Source of the DNA: Euclidia mi | Taxonomy: Eukaryota > Arthropoda > Insecta > Lepidoptera > Erebidae | Reading direction: 5' to 3' | Length of the DNA: 64,000 nucleotides | NCBI GenBank assembly: GCA_944739405.2 | Contig: OX123205.2 | Coordinates: forward strand, 39,018,475 to 39,082,474 | Shown: positions 37,001 through 49,000 of the stretch, in pieces | How the letters are laid out: every line of letters begins with the position of its first letter | Position numbering within the stretch: the first letter of the stretch is position 1 | Made by a program: the position numbers and the translations under genes | Notes under the pieces: model-generated | What the model saw: the letters and a program-made list of their open reading frames with translations, nothing else | The model's database searches: none | What the model was told of the DNA's origin: nothing

Positions 37001-40000
37001 AAAGCTATGGCGGTGACTTTGGTTCGCCTGCATATCTCCTCTTAACAATATAATTAATATTTTTTTTAATATTATCTTTTCCAGCGCTCCCTAATCGACA
37101 TGTATTCAGCGGTCCTGGATGAGTTGTCCGGGTGGGACGCGGGCGAGACGGACCGTTTGCCTCGTGTGGTCGTGGTCGGCGACCAGTCCGCGGGCAAGAC
37201 CTCCGTGCTGGAGATGATAGCCCAGGCCAGGATATTTCCCAGGGGCGCTGGGGAGATGTGTACTAGGTAGCACGCTTTATTTCATTATTTTATATAAGTG
37301 CTTAGATACCGCCGGAGAAAACAGGATACGTACAATCAAACAAGTCGGCGCTGGACCAGTTTGATAAAAAATCCCTTGGCTCGCTCAGAGTCGAGGCACA
37401 CTAGAAACTGGTTTTGTATACGAGTGTCAATGTGCGTATAAAGTAGCACTGGAAGCGACGATGTCTTGCTGAGCGATTCTCGCCCTTATGGTTGTCGAGC
37501 GGGAAGTTGTTCGACTGTACATACTCACACCTATTCCAGTCGGGTAAAGCAGAGACAACAACTTCTATCCTTACAAACCTCACGCGCTTCCTCTACATTC
37601 ATTACTCTTTCATACATGCTCGCTGGTGCCGGATGCTTCGGACCTTTCCGTTTCTCAATACGTCCCCAATGTGGTCGACGAATGTCCGACTTGCCCATAC
37701 ACATTTTCCTCATATATTTGTCTTAAAACTGATAGAAAATATATTTAATTTGCAGGGCACCAGTGAAAGTGACACTATCCGAGGGTCCATACCATGTGGC
37801 GCAGTTTAGAGACTCGGCGAGGGAGTTCGATCTCAACAAGGAATCAGATTTAGCGGATTTGAGGAAGTGAGTATTACATTTTCTTTAGTTATGTGCGATT
37901 AGTAATTGTCCTTTAGCGATAAGAAGTACAGTAGGCGCTTGGTAATTCGGCGCTCTTCAATCCGGCACGCTCAGTAATCCGGCACTCAGCGACACAGGCA
38001 ACCCGCTTGATAATCCGGCATTTGATACAGCCGAATGCCGGATTACAGAGCGGTCTAGTATTTTATTGTGCACTAGAGGATGCCCACGGTTACACTCGCG
38101 TTAGTTAAGGCTACTGCTCCGCTCCCGTCGCTCATAGCACGATGTTATATAGTCTATAGCCTTCCTCAATAAATGGACTATCTAACACTGAATGAATTTT
38201 TCAAATCGGACCAGTAGTTCCTGAGATTAGCGCGTTCAACCAAACAGATAAACAAACTCTTCAGCTTTATATATTAGTACTAGCTGACCCTGCGAACTCC
38301 GTATCGCCTTTTTAAGAGTTTTTATTTAATTCCCTTTTTTCCAAGCCCCTTTTCCAAAGTAACCATTGACTTAGCGCTTAATCTCTTATCATTTCAGAGT
38401 CTATAAATGATGAACAAACAAACATAGATTTTTAGATAATATTGAATTACCCATTCCTTAAAATATCGCAGACGATACCGATATCGACTTTAAAAAACAA
38501 TCCCGTCCGCCTACTTTGATTTCCTATCCGCCATCTTTGATCACGAAATAGATGTTGTATTTGGATTTACCATCCCTTAAATCATCAGAGACGATACCCA
38601 TATTGATATTTTAAATTTTTCCCATCCGCCATCTTTGATTTCCAATCCGCCATTTTGAATCACGAAATAGATATTGTATTTGGATTCCCCATCCCTTAAG
38701 ACATCGGAGACGATACCCGTATTGATTTTTAAATTTTTTCCCATCCGCCATTTTATTTTACATTTTATGTATTAAGCTTTTACTTCCCATACAAATTCAT
38801 TAATCCGGTATATGCGATAATCCGGCATCGGCGACAAAAAATGCCTGCCGGATTACCAAGCACCTACTGTATGTCGTAGTGTGTATATCAAGGTTTCCGC
38901 TAGAGATGCGCCGAGTAACACTTTTGCCAAGTAACGAGTACCGAGTTTTACTCGGCTCAGTTTTTATTCAACCGAGTACTCGGCCGAGTAACTCGGTTCA
39001 ATCAAATTCCCATTTCGCGCGCGTAAACAAGTACAAACAGGTTCGCGCCGGTCGAGAGGGCCGGCTCGCGTTAATACACCCCTCACCGAACGAATTGACG
39101 ATTGACTGTGTGTAGTACCTGATCAGTGATGGTTGACATAATGACTTCAAGTAAAAGATCCCGAATTTGGGCATTTTACGACGAGATTGTAGAAGATAAA
39201 GCAAAAGTGAAATGTAACTTTATGTAATTTTGTAATTTCACGTGGTGGTGTTTGACGAAAGGATTCTACAACGGCTATGTTAAACCATGTTAAAATAAAA
39301 CACACTGAAGAGTTTAAAGATTTGGAAAATGAAAATTTGCGGGAAATATCTCAAAATTGTGAGCCAGAAGCATTAACTTCGTCGTCGCAATCGAATGCAA
39401 TGAAAATACAGCAAACTCTTTTCAGCAAATAATTTTGATTTTATTAATTGAGATTGTCAAAGATTTCTCAAATAAGTAATAAATACTTTTTGATTAACAC
39501 TACGGTTGCTTTAATTATATCTACCTAAATATATTGCTTTTCTTAAACAAAGTATACTCGGCATTCAAACCGAGTTATTCGGCCGAGTACGAGTATCAAG
39601 ATACCCGCCGAGTACGCCGAGTACCGAGTATCAACCGAGTACTCGGCCCATCTCTTTCCGCCAAACTACTGTCATAAATACAATTTCGTAAATTCTGGTG
39701 ATACAAGAGCAGTTTTATTTCGGTGTAAAAAGACCCTCAACGGAAATTGAAATCACGTACCATTACGAACACTTTTTACCTCGGCACCATACACGGGAAG
39801 TTACTGCTTCAGGAGATATTGAGTCATAACTTTTTTTTCAAAATGAGTAGACTTCGTCTATTTTACTATTATTACTTCGTCGTTCGGTGATTGGTCTTTT
39901 GTGTATTTAAATTGATTTTAAACTAGTAGTATATACAGGATGTCACAAGACCCATCACCAAGCCGAAGCCCATCACCAAGCTGCTTTAGATTGGGTACGC

Positions 40001-43000
40001 AGCTATCTGTATGGTCGACTTCAATGCGTGGAAGTGTCCCGCCTTGACAGCAACTTTGTGTCGACATCATATAGGTCAAATTTTAAAAATAATAGATCTG
40101 GCATCCCACAGGGTAGTATTTTAGGACCACTACTTTTTCTGTTATATATAAATGATTTACCAAGTGTCACGACTCACAAATGTGTATTATTTGCTGACGA
40201 CGTTTCGGTAATCATACCTCAAAATGGAACGAACAATCATGAAGCAGACGTTCACGCTACATTAAGTAATATTATGAATTGGCTCTCATACAATAATTTA
40301 AAGATAAACCTAACTAAAACCAATTATATACAATTTGTCAATTACAAACAATGTCCAAAACATATTAATATTAATTTTGATAGAGAAAGCATTAAGAGAG
40401 TGGATAATATAACATTCTTAGGTTTAAAATTAGATGAACACTGCAATTGGACATTACATGTAGACACAATATGTAATAAAATTGGTAGATTTGTTTATGC
40501 TTTGAGAGAACTTAGAAAAACGTCTAGTAAAACAGCTTGTCTTACAGCATATCATGGACACGTTAGCTCCGTATTGAAATACGGACTGTTGTTATGGGGT
40601 AACTCAACAAACATAAATAGGGCGATCGTTATGCAAAAAAAATGTGTTAGGGCGATATGTGGAGTTGGGCCATTTGAAACATGTAGACCATTATTTAAAG
40701 ACCTAGGTATTTTGACTTTAGTATCAATGTATATATTGGAAATAGGAATGTTTGTTAGAAACCACACACATATGTTTACTAGAGTAGAACAAGAGTCTAA
40801 ATTTAAACCAAGGGATCGTAGTAAATTAAAAATAGTGGCATGTAGAAGCACCTTTCACAAAAAAAAATGTTTCATGATGTGTATCAAAGTTTATAATCAT
40901 ATTCCACGATCAATAAGAGATTTGCCTACATCACAATTTAAACTCAGACTCAAACATTGGTTGGTTGAAAATTGCTTCTACACAATATCGGAATTTTATT
41001 AATTATAAACAAATCATTAATAATTTATGACATTTATATCTTGCAACATTGTATTTTATTATTTTAATGATGGTAAGACTGTATGACTTGACATTTAATT
41101 TTTGACATTTTTTTAGATTTATATAATTTGCATCACTCCAAGCCGAAGTCTACTTGTTTTGGACATCATGCCAAGTCATACTTTAAAGCAAAAATTATAC
41201 TGGGCAAATATTGTTTTTTTTTTAAAGAGACCTATAAAATATAAAAGATCGCGGGTGCAATTCTCGAAACACCTTCTTATCTATAGGACCTCTATAGAAC
41301 AGGTTGGCGGGGTAAATGCATCGATATTGTACTTAAGTACAAAAATTCCATAGTAACTTTGAGCCTCAATATCTCCTCAACCAGTAATTTCCCAAGTAAA
41401 AAATGTTTGTAATGACTGGTACAATATAGGGTTACAGTTTTCGTTAAAGTTTTAAACTAGTTGATATTATTATTTATATTTATTTGTGTTCCCCAGGGAG
41501 GTAGAACTCCGCATGCGCAACAGTGTCCGCGGCGGTCGCACGGTGTCCACCGAAGTCATCAGTATGGCCGTCAAGGGACCCGGCCTACATCGGATGGTGC
41601 TTGTTGACTTGCCCGGCGTTATATCGGTGAGTTATACAACTTGTCCGTGTGGTTACGGTAAAAATACGGAATGTCACCACCCCATATCATCAATAAAATT
41701 AAATATGCTTGAAATGTAGGTTGATAATCACAGAATGCATATTATTGGATAAAATATTAATCACGTCATAAGGTGTTTTTGACAACTTTGAAAAGGATGC
41801 TTGGTTCATGACTCTTTTTTTTTAATATAACTTCCGCACTGGGAATAAATCCTGTGTCGCGGGGGACTTTACAAACATACAACCAACGGACACAATGAAC
41901 ACCCAGACTCGAAACAATAATTTATGGATCACACAAAGTGTTTTCTCGTGTGGGAATCGAACCCACGACACTCGGCGTAGTGTCAAGCGGCGAGGCGGCC
42001 GCTTTAACCACTACGCCAACCGTAAAGTCTCTATCTGAAAACACGGGAAAAATATTGCAAGATAAGAAAATTGTTAATTCTTTACTGTGTAATTCCAGAC
42101 TCAAACCGTGGACATGGCGTCGGACACACGCGACGCCATCAAGCAGATGACTAAACAGTACATGGACAATCCTAACGCCATCATACTGTGTATACAAGTA
42201 TGTCTATTACACCTTAACTATAAAACTACTAGACCTATTTAGATTAAACTTGGCATGCTAGAGTAATCTTTAAACTCAAGTGATTTAAGACATAGATATG
42301 TATCAATCAAATCTCTTTCCAAATATTTTCGAAGGTTTTGAAGTAACTGACTGAGTTTTCATAAAGACCTATACTATTACCATAGAGCTCAGATATTTAC
42401 ATAGAGGCGCATTTCCTATGGGCGCTCTGAAGACAAACTTTATGTGACCCAAATAGCCGCTTGGCGGCGTGGCAGTCGCGCTGTGACAGCTGTCTCTACG
42501 AGAGCAAGAGAGACGAACGGTCCTTTTGTGTATCTTAACTACGAGAGCAAAAGAGACGGAGAACAACGCCAGCGACGCCAACGCCGCCAACTACGAACTA
42601 AACTGGAGCTTCTATGTAAATCTGTATTCATTGCTTTTACTTTATCTGATAACCATAAAATATAGAAAACCGTAGCCTATGTCACTCTTCACAAAAATCA
42701 TATCAAAGCATCGCTCCGTTCCGACGTAAGAGAAGGACAAAAAGCAAAAGCACTTTCGCATTCATATTATAAATATGGATTTGTTGTAATTTCCAGGACG
42801 GCTCAGTGGACGCGGAGAGAAGTAATGTGACGGACCTGGTGGCGTCGTGCGACCCCTCCGGCAAGAGGACCATCTTCGTGCTCACTAAGGTCGACCTCGC
42901 TGAGGAGAACCTCGCCAATCCTAATAGGGTGAGTGCATAGCTGTGTGAGAAGACATATTTTTATTACGTTTTTTACGTAATACGTTCCTCAATACTGTCT

Positions 43001-46000
43001 GATGATGAAATTATAGGGAAATAAAAGCAATGATTTTGAGTTAATTTCAGCCTTTCTACTCAAGAGGTCAATTAGCTACGAAAAGCCGGCATCATCTAGA
43101 ATAGGTCTTTTACTTGTATAGTGCTGTAAACCACTAAAATGCAGAAATAAGTATGCCTATTTTGTAAGAAAATATAAGTGGTATTCGCCAATTTTAATTT
43201 ATTATTATCATTCGGCATTTACAATCTGCAAATACGTCAAACACCAATCTCGAATCTCAAAATCCATGTATGGATCGAATATTGAAAATGACCGTTAGTA
43301 TACGGGGTATGGAAATCACAAAACTTTAACCCTATCCTACTAATATTATAAATGTGAAAGTTTGTGAAGATGTATGTTTGGATGTTTGTTACTCTTTCAC
43401 GCAAAAACTACTGAACGGATTTGGATGAAACTTTACAGTAATATAGTTTATACATCAGAATAACACATAGGCTACAATTTATAAAGATTTTGTATAATGT
43501 TGCCATAACATAAGGAAAAGTTTCAACTGAGTCGGCAAAAATCCTGAGCTCAGAAAGCTGTCATCGCGTACGTTGCCTAAACCATTAAAGTTACTTGAAC
43601 TTCAGATACTGTACGGTGAAATTGTTTATCAGAAAAAGCTCACCATGAAAAATTCAAGATGGCCGCCAGCCGACACGAAATGGCGGATTTCTTATTTTCC
43701 ACAAATACCTCAATATGGGTATCAAATGAAAGGGCTTGATTCGTAGAATACAGCTCACTATAAAAAATCCAAGATGGCTGTCGCCGCAAAATGACGGATT
43801 ACACATTTGCCACAAATACTTCAATATGGGTATCGAATGAAAGGGCTTGATTGGTAGAATAGGCTCACTATGAAAAATCCAAGATGGCTGCTGCCACAAA
43901 ATGGCTGATTACATATTTTCCACAAATACCTCAATATGAGTATCGAATGAAAGGGCTTGATTGGTAGAATAGGCTCACTATGAAAAAACCAAGATGGCTG
44001 CTGCCACAAAATGGCTGATTACATATTTTCCGCAAATACCTCAATATCGGTATCAAATGAAAGGGCTTGATTGGTAGAATAGATCTCACTATGAAAAAAC
44101 CAAGATGGCTACCGCCATGAAATGGCGGATTACTTATTTTTCAGAAATACCTCAACATGGGTATCAAATGAAAGGGCTTGATTCGTGGAATAAAGCTCAC
44201 TATGAAAAATCAAAGATGGCTGTCACAGCAAGATAGCTGATTACATATTTGCCACAAATAAGTACCTCAATATGGGTATCGAATGAAAGGGCTTGATTGG
44301 TAGAATAGACCTCACTATGAAAATACCAAGATGGCCGCCGCCACAAAATGGCTGATAACTTATTTTCACAAATACCTCAATATGGGTAGCAAATGAAAGG
44401 GCTTGATTCGTAAAATAGGGCTTACTATGAAAAATCCAAGATGGCTGCCGCCACAAAATGGCTGATTACATATTTTTCACAAATACCTTAAAATGGGTAT
44501 CAAATGAAAGTGCTTGATTGGTAGAATAGACCTCACTATGAAAAAACCAAGATGGCTACCGCCACAAAATGGCGGATTACTTATTTTTCAGAAATACCTC
44601 AATATGGGTATCGAATGACAGGGTTTGATTGGTAGAAAAGGCCTCACTATGAAAATAGAATGAGAAGTATCAACTAACAACAAAACTAAAAACTTGAAAA
44701 TAAAATAAACTAAAAAAAACATTACATTTTTGGGCGTAGCGTATCCAGAATAAACATTATGATAGAAATTTCACTTGCCCAACGATTTTATATTTGTCTG
44801 ATCAATACCCCAGATTGATGAGAAGTTGGGTGCGATCGGGCAGCTAAGACTTACCGAATTACTTTTTAGCTTTTGTAACGTAACCTAACTACATAATTTT
44901 TTTTGCAATAAAACAGTAAAACATAAAAAAAATGTTTTTTACAATGCTCATTATCGAGTAGTTATCAAATTGTTTTCAAAGTCAAAGTCAAAGTCAAAGC
45001 ATTTATTTGTAAACATAGGTAAGTACAAAGTTGTTAAAAAATAAATATATATATAGGTCCACTATGTTTCGCTTCAAATTTGATAGATTTATTGCCTTCA
45101 AAATTTAATGTAGATGAACTTTGTCTTTACAGTAAGTAGTTTGGACCAATACTTTAAAAGTTATCACGATATAATTGACCTAAGCGCAGCGTCATTAAAA
45201 GCGCTTACTATGAGTTGTCGCGCACAGCGGGGCGGAGGGGCGGTCTGATTATGTACTTTGTGGTAATGCTTTCAGTTTTTATTTTGCTGCTATTCTATTC
45301 AGTAGATACATAAGCTCTTCAATAACTTTAATAATATACCTACATACTAATCTTTACCTGAAGTTTGACGACTATGAAAACAAAAGTAATTTTAAGTATT
45401 ATCTGTTTATATGTATGTTACACGGCGAATGTGCAGATCAGTTTGTGATGAAATTTGATATGGATAGTTTGAAATCTGGGGAAGTACAAAGGCTACCCTT
45501 TATTAAAATTTCATGCGGGCGAAGCCGCGGGCGAAAGCTAGTATATTATAAATCATCCACAGATCCGCCGCATCTTGGAAGGCAAGTTATTCCCGATGAA
45601 AGCACTGGGGTACTACGCCGTAGTGACCGGCCGCAGTCGTAAGGATGACTCTATTCAGAGCATTCGGGAGTACGAAGAGAGATTCTTCAGATCTTCCAAG
45701 CTGTTCATGTGAGTTGTTTATTATACTTATAGTCAAAGATCCGTAAAAGAGCCACCTTCACCGATCTGGTCAATGAATGAAAAGTATTTTTTATCAAATG
45801 TTGCATGTTAAAGAATCCAATATCACGAATGGGTTGGCAAAAAATTCTGTTCTAACTATTTTCCGGGTTAACAACAGAATTTACTTAAATTGGCTCGTAA
45901 ATTGGTAAGAACCATCAGTCAAGCTGAAGACAAGTATCATAACATAACTTCATGCCTTCTATATACAGGGTGTAAAAAGACCCTTAACGAAAACTGAAAT

Positions 46001-49000
46001 CCCATGTTGTACCAATCACTACGAACATTTTTTACTTCGGCACCATACCTGCGAAATTATTGATTCAGGAGATATTGAGGCTCAAAGTTAGTATGGAATT
46101 TTTATAATTAGGTACAAAATCGATGCATTTACCCCGCCAATATGTTCTTTAGATGCCCTATGACCCCATGGATAAGTAGTTATTTCGAGCATTGCACGCG
46201 CGCGCTTTTAATTGCGGTTTAAAAAATGTGAAAACTTAAAAAAAAATATTCTTTCCCAAGTATTATTTTTGGTTAGTATGACTTGGCATGATGTCCACAA
46301 CGAGTAGACTTCGGCTTGGTGATGGGTCTTGTGACACCCTGTATTATTATTATACAGGTGTCACAAGACCCATCACCTAGCCGAAGTTTACTAGTTTTAG
46401 ACATCATGCCAAGTCATACTAAGCAAAATAAAACTTGGGAATGATTTTATTTTTCAAACAATCACATTTTTAAGCCGCAATTAAAATTGTGCGCGTACAA
46501 TTTTCGAAATACCTACTTATCCATGGGTGCATAGGACATCCATAGAACAGGTTGGCATGGTAATTGCATCGAGCCTCAATATCTCCTGAAATCGCGTTCT
46601 CTGCCTACCCCTCCGGGAAACAGGCGTGAGTATGTACAACGTATTACATCTCCAACGTGTTTATTCCACTTCCAAGGGACGGGCTAGTAACCCCATCGCA
46701 AGTGACCACCCGCAACCTGTCATTAGCCGTGGCGGACTGTTTCTGGCGCATGGTGCGAGCTTCCGTCGAACAACAAGCAGACGCCTTCAAGGCCATGCGG
46801 TTCAACCTGGAGACCGAGTGGAAGAACACCTTCCCTAGGTATGTTGTATGATAAATGTTAAATGACGACTGGTTGACGCAGCGGGAGTGTAAGCGACTGC
46901 TACGCCAAAAGTCACGGCTTCGATTCCCGCTCAAGTCAAACATTTGTGTACATGAACATGGATGTTTGTCTTGGTCTGGGTGTTTCCATGTATAATATTG
47001 TTACGAGCTGGGGTTCGGTGATAAATTATATACACTATGCCAGAAAAACTGCACTTTATTCACTAACACAATAACACTAGATACACACACTTAATTTTTC
47101 AACACTAATAAAACTCACTATTCACACCACTAGAAACACCACTAAACACTTCCGACTTACTTCTTTCGCTTGATGATTATCGCTCCGATATTCAATTGTA
47201 ACTATATCTGTGTCGCGCGGTTACGCGGTATTTATACCGGCCGGAACACATAACTAGCCTTTTCGAGACGACTCACGAAATTTCTGGTAACGTGTAACGT
47301 GTTTCTAGATTTGTGTAATTGTTCTATTTACACCAACGCCATCTATTAGAGGATAGACGAAACAGCTTTAAACAACCGATACATCTAATCTCATCTAGTT
47401 CTCCCATTCACTGATAGATGGCGTTATTTTCAATTCGTTACAATATGTTTGTATTTATAAAAACATAAAGTATATATGTATTTTTATCGATTATCTCGTA
47501 CCCATAATACAAGCTCTGCTTAGTTTGGGACTAGATGGTGTTAGTAAAGAATATTATTATTATATCATTATTCCGTTACTGACTGACTGAAAAACAAACT
47601 ACAGTCAAGACTCATCCTCCTAGCATTATCTCAGTTTGAACCCAGGGTCCGCTTTCTAGTCTAACCAGGGGGCGATTCAGAATCTTTCGATATCTCATGT
47701 TACATTCGATTCCATTCATTGTCAAACGGGCTACCTCATTTTTTGTCAAAACTATCGCATTCCCTATCAATTTTATGCATTCAGTATGAAGTAAATTAAT
47801 AAATAAACCGAATTCAATGAATATTAGTTCAAAATATCTCTGATAGGCGGCTAAAAGACGAGGACAATAATTTGACATATCGTACGATTAGAACTCGTGA
47901 CATTCTGAATCGGTTTGCGGATTTGAGTTTAGCTTTTCCACATAGCGACTGCCTGTCTGACCTCTGAAACCCGAGGGATAACAATATTCCCACAGTGTTT
48001 ATCTACAGTCAAAACTATTAAAAATAAACTGAAATTTGGCATGTATAATCCTTAGGAACCAAAAGGGTGCACTAAGATGATATTGCCCGAAATGTACTGA
48101 ATAATAAAACTAGCTAACTTCAACAGCATTTTAAGATAAAGTTGTCTGTCTTACTTAAAGATATATTACTTATATTTATAACTAGTTATAGATACGTATA
48201 CCAACGTAAATTTGCTGTGCCCTAACAGGGTTGCATGTTGAATCTAAATGTAATCTTAATATATAAAATCCTTGCGTTACTGACTGACTGACAGACACGC
48301 TACAGCCGAAACTATTGGGCGCAGGAAGCTGAAATTTGGCATCCCTATTCCTTGGATATGCACTAAGAAGGGATTTTCCGAAATTCCCACGGGATCGGCC
48401 AAAACGGGTAAATTAAAAAAAAATGCAGGCGTAGCCGCTGTCGTCCTCTAGTATTAATACAAAATCTTTGTTCTAAACACATGAAAGCAATAAACATTTT
48501 GAGTTTGAGTAATTCCGCAGGATCGTGAAAAAGAGATAATGTGTGTAGCTGCGAGCCTCTAGTCTAAGATAAACACTTATGGCTAAGGATCATCCACAAA
48601 TTACGTCACACATATAGGAGGGTTTTCCTGTCACGCTGATCGCACGCCGACGGTCCGCGCTGATGGGTCAATAATGTCAATATGTATGAAGTAATAACTC
48701 AGCGCTGACTGCCGACAGCGCTGAGCGGCCAGCGCGACTCAAAAACGCTAGAGGTACTTCATACATATTGACACATCAGCGCGGACCGTCGGCGTGCGAT
48801 CAGCTTGACAGGAAGACCCGCCATAGAGAGGGTAGGCGGTTGATGAAGTGTGAAAGTTTTGTACTGAAACTTCAGCGACTGAACTTTCGGTTGAAGTACT
48901 TGGTCGATGTCACACCAAACGCGCCGAACATTCTAAGTCAAAATCATTTATTGATCTAGGTCACAAGGTGACGCTTATGAACGTAAATTTTAAAATTAAA

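Noticed and set aside
41921..42026. tRNA gene on the minus strand
   Set aside because: Box A and box B are present but the sequence continues as a SINE body and no closed acceptor stem is seen. The same applies to 6111-6200, 21120-21180, 33865-33945 and 46860-46940.
42369..42665. Arg-rich frames at 42369-42665 (also 34945-35304 and 53775-54146)
   Set aside because: All lie in copies of one MITE family and share the same A-A-W-R-R-G-S-R-A-V-T frame, a by-product of the repeat.
43639..44650. CRISPR-like array
   Set aside because: Units are contiguous and vary throughout, with no constant repeat plus unique spacer pattern; the host is a eukaryote.
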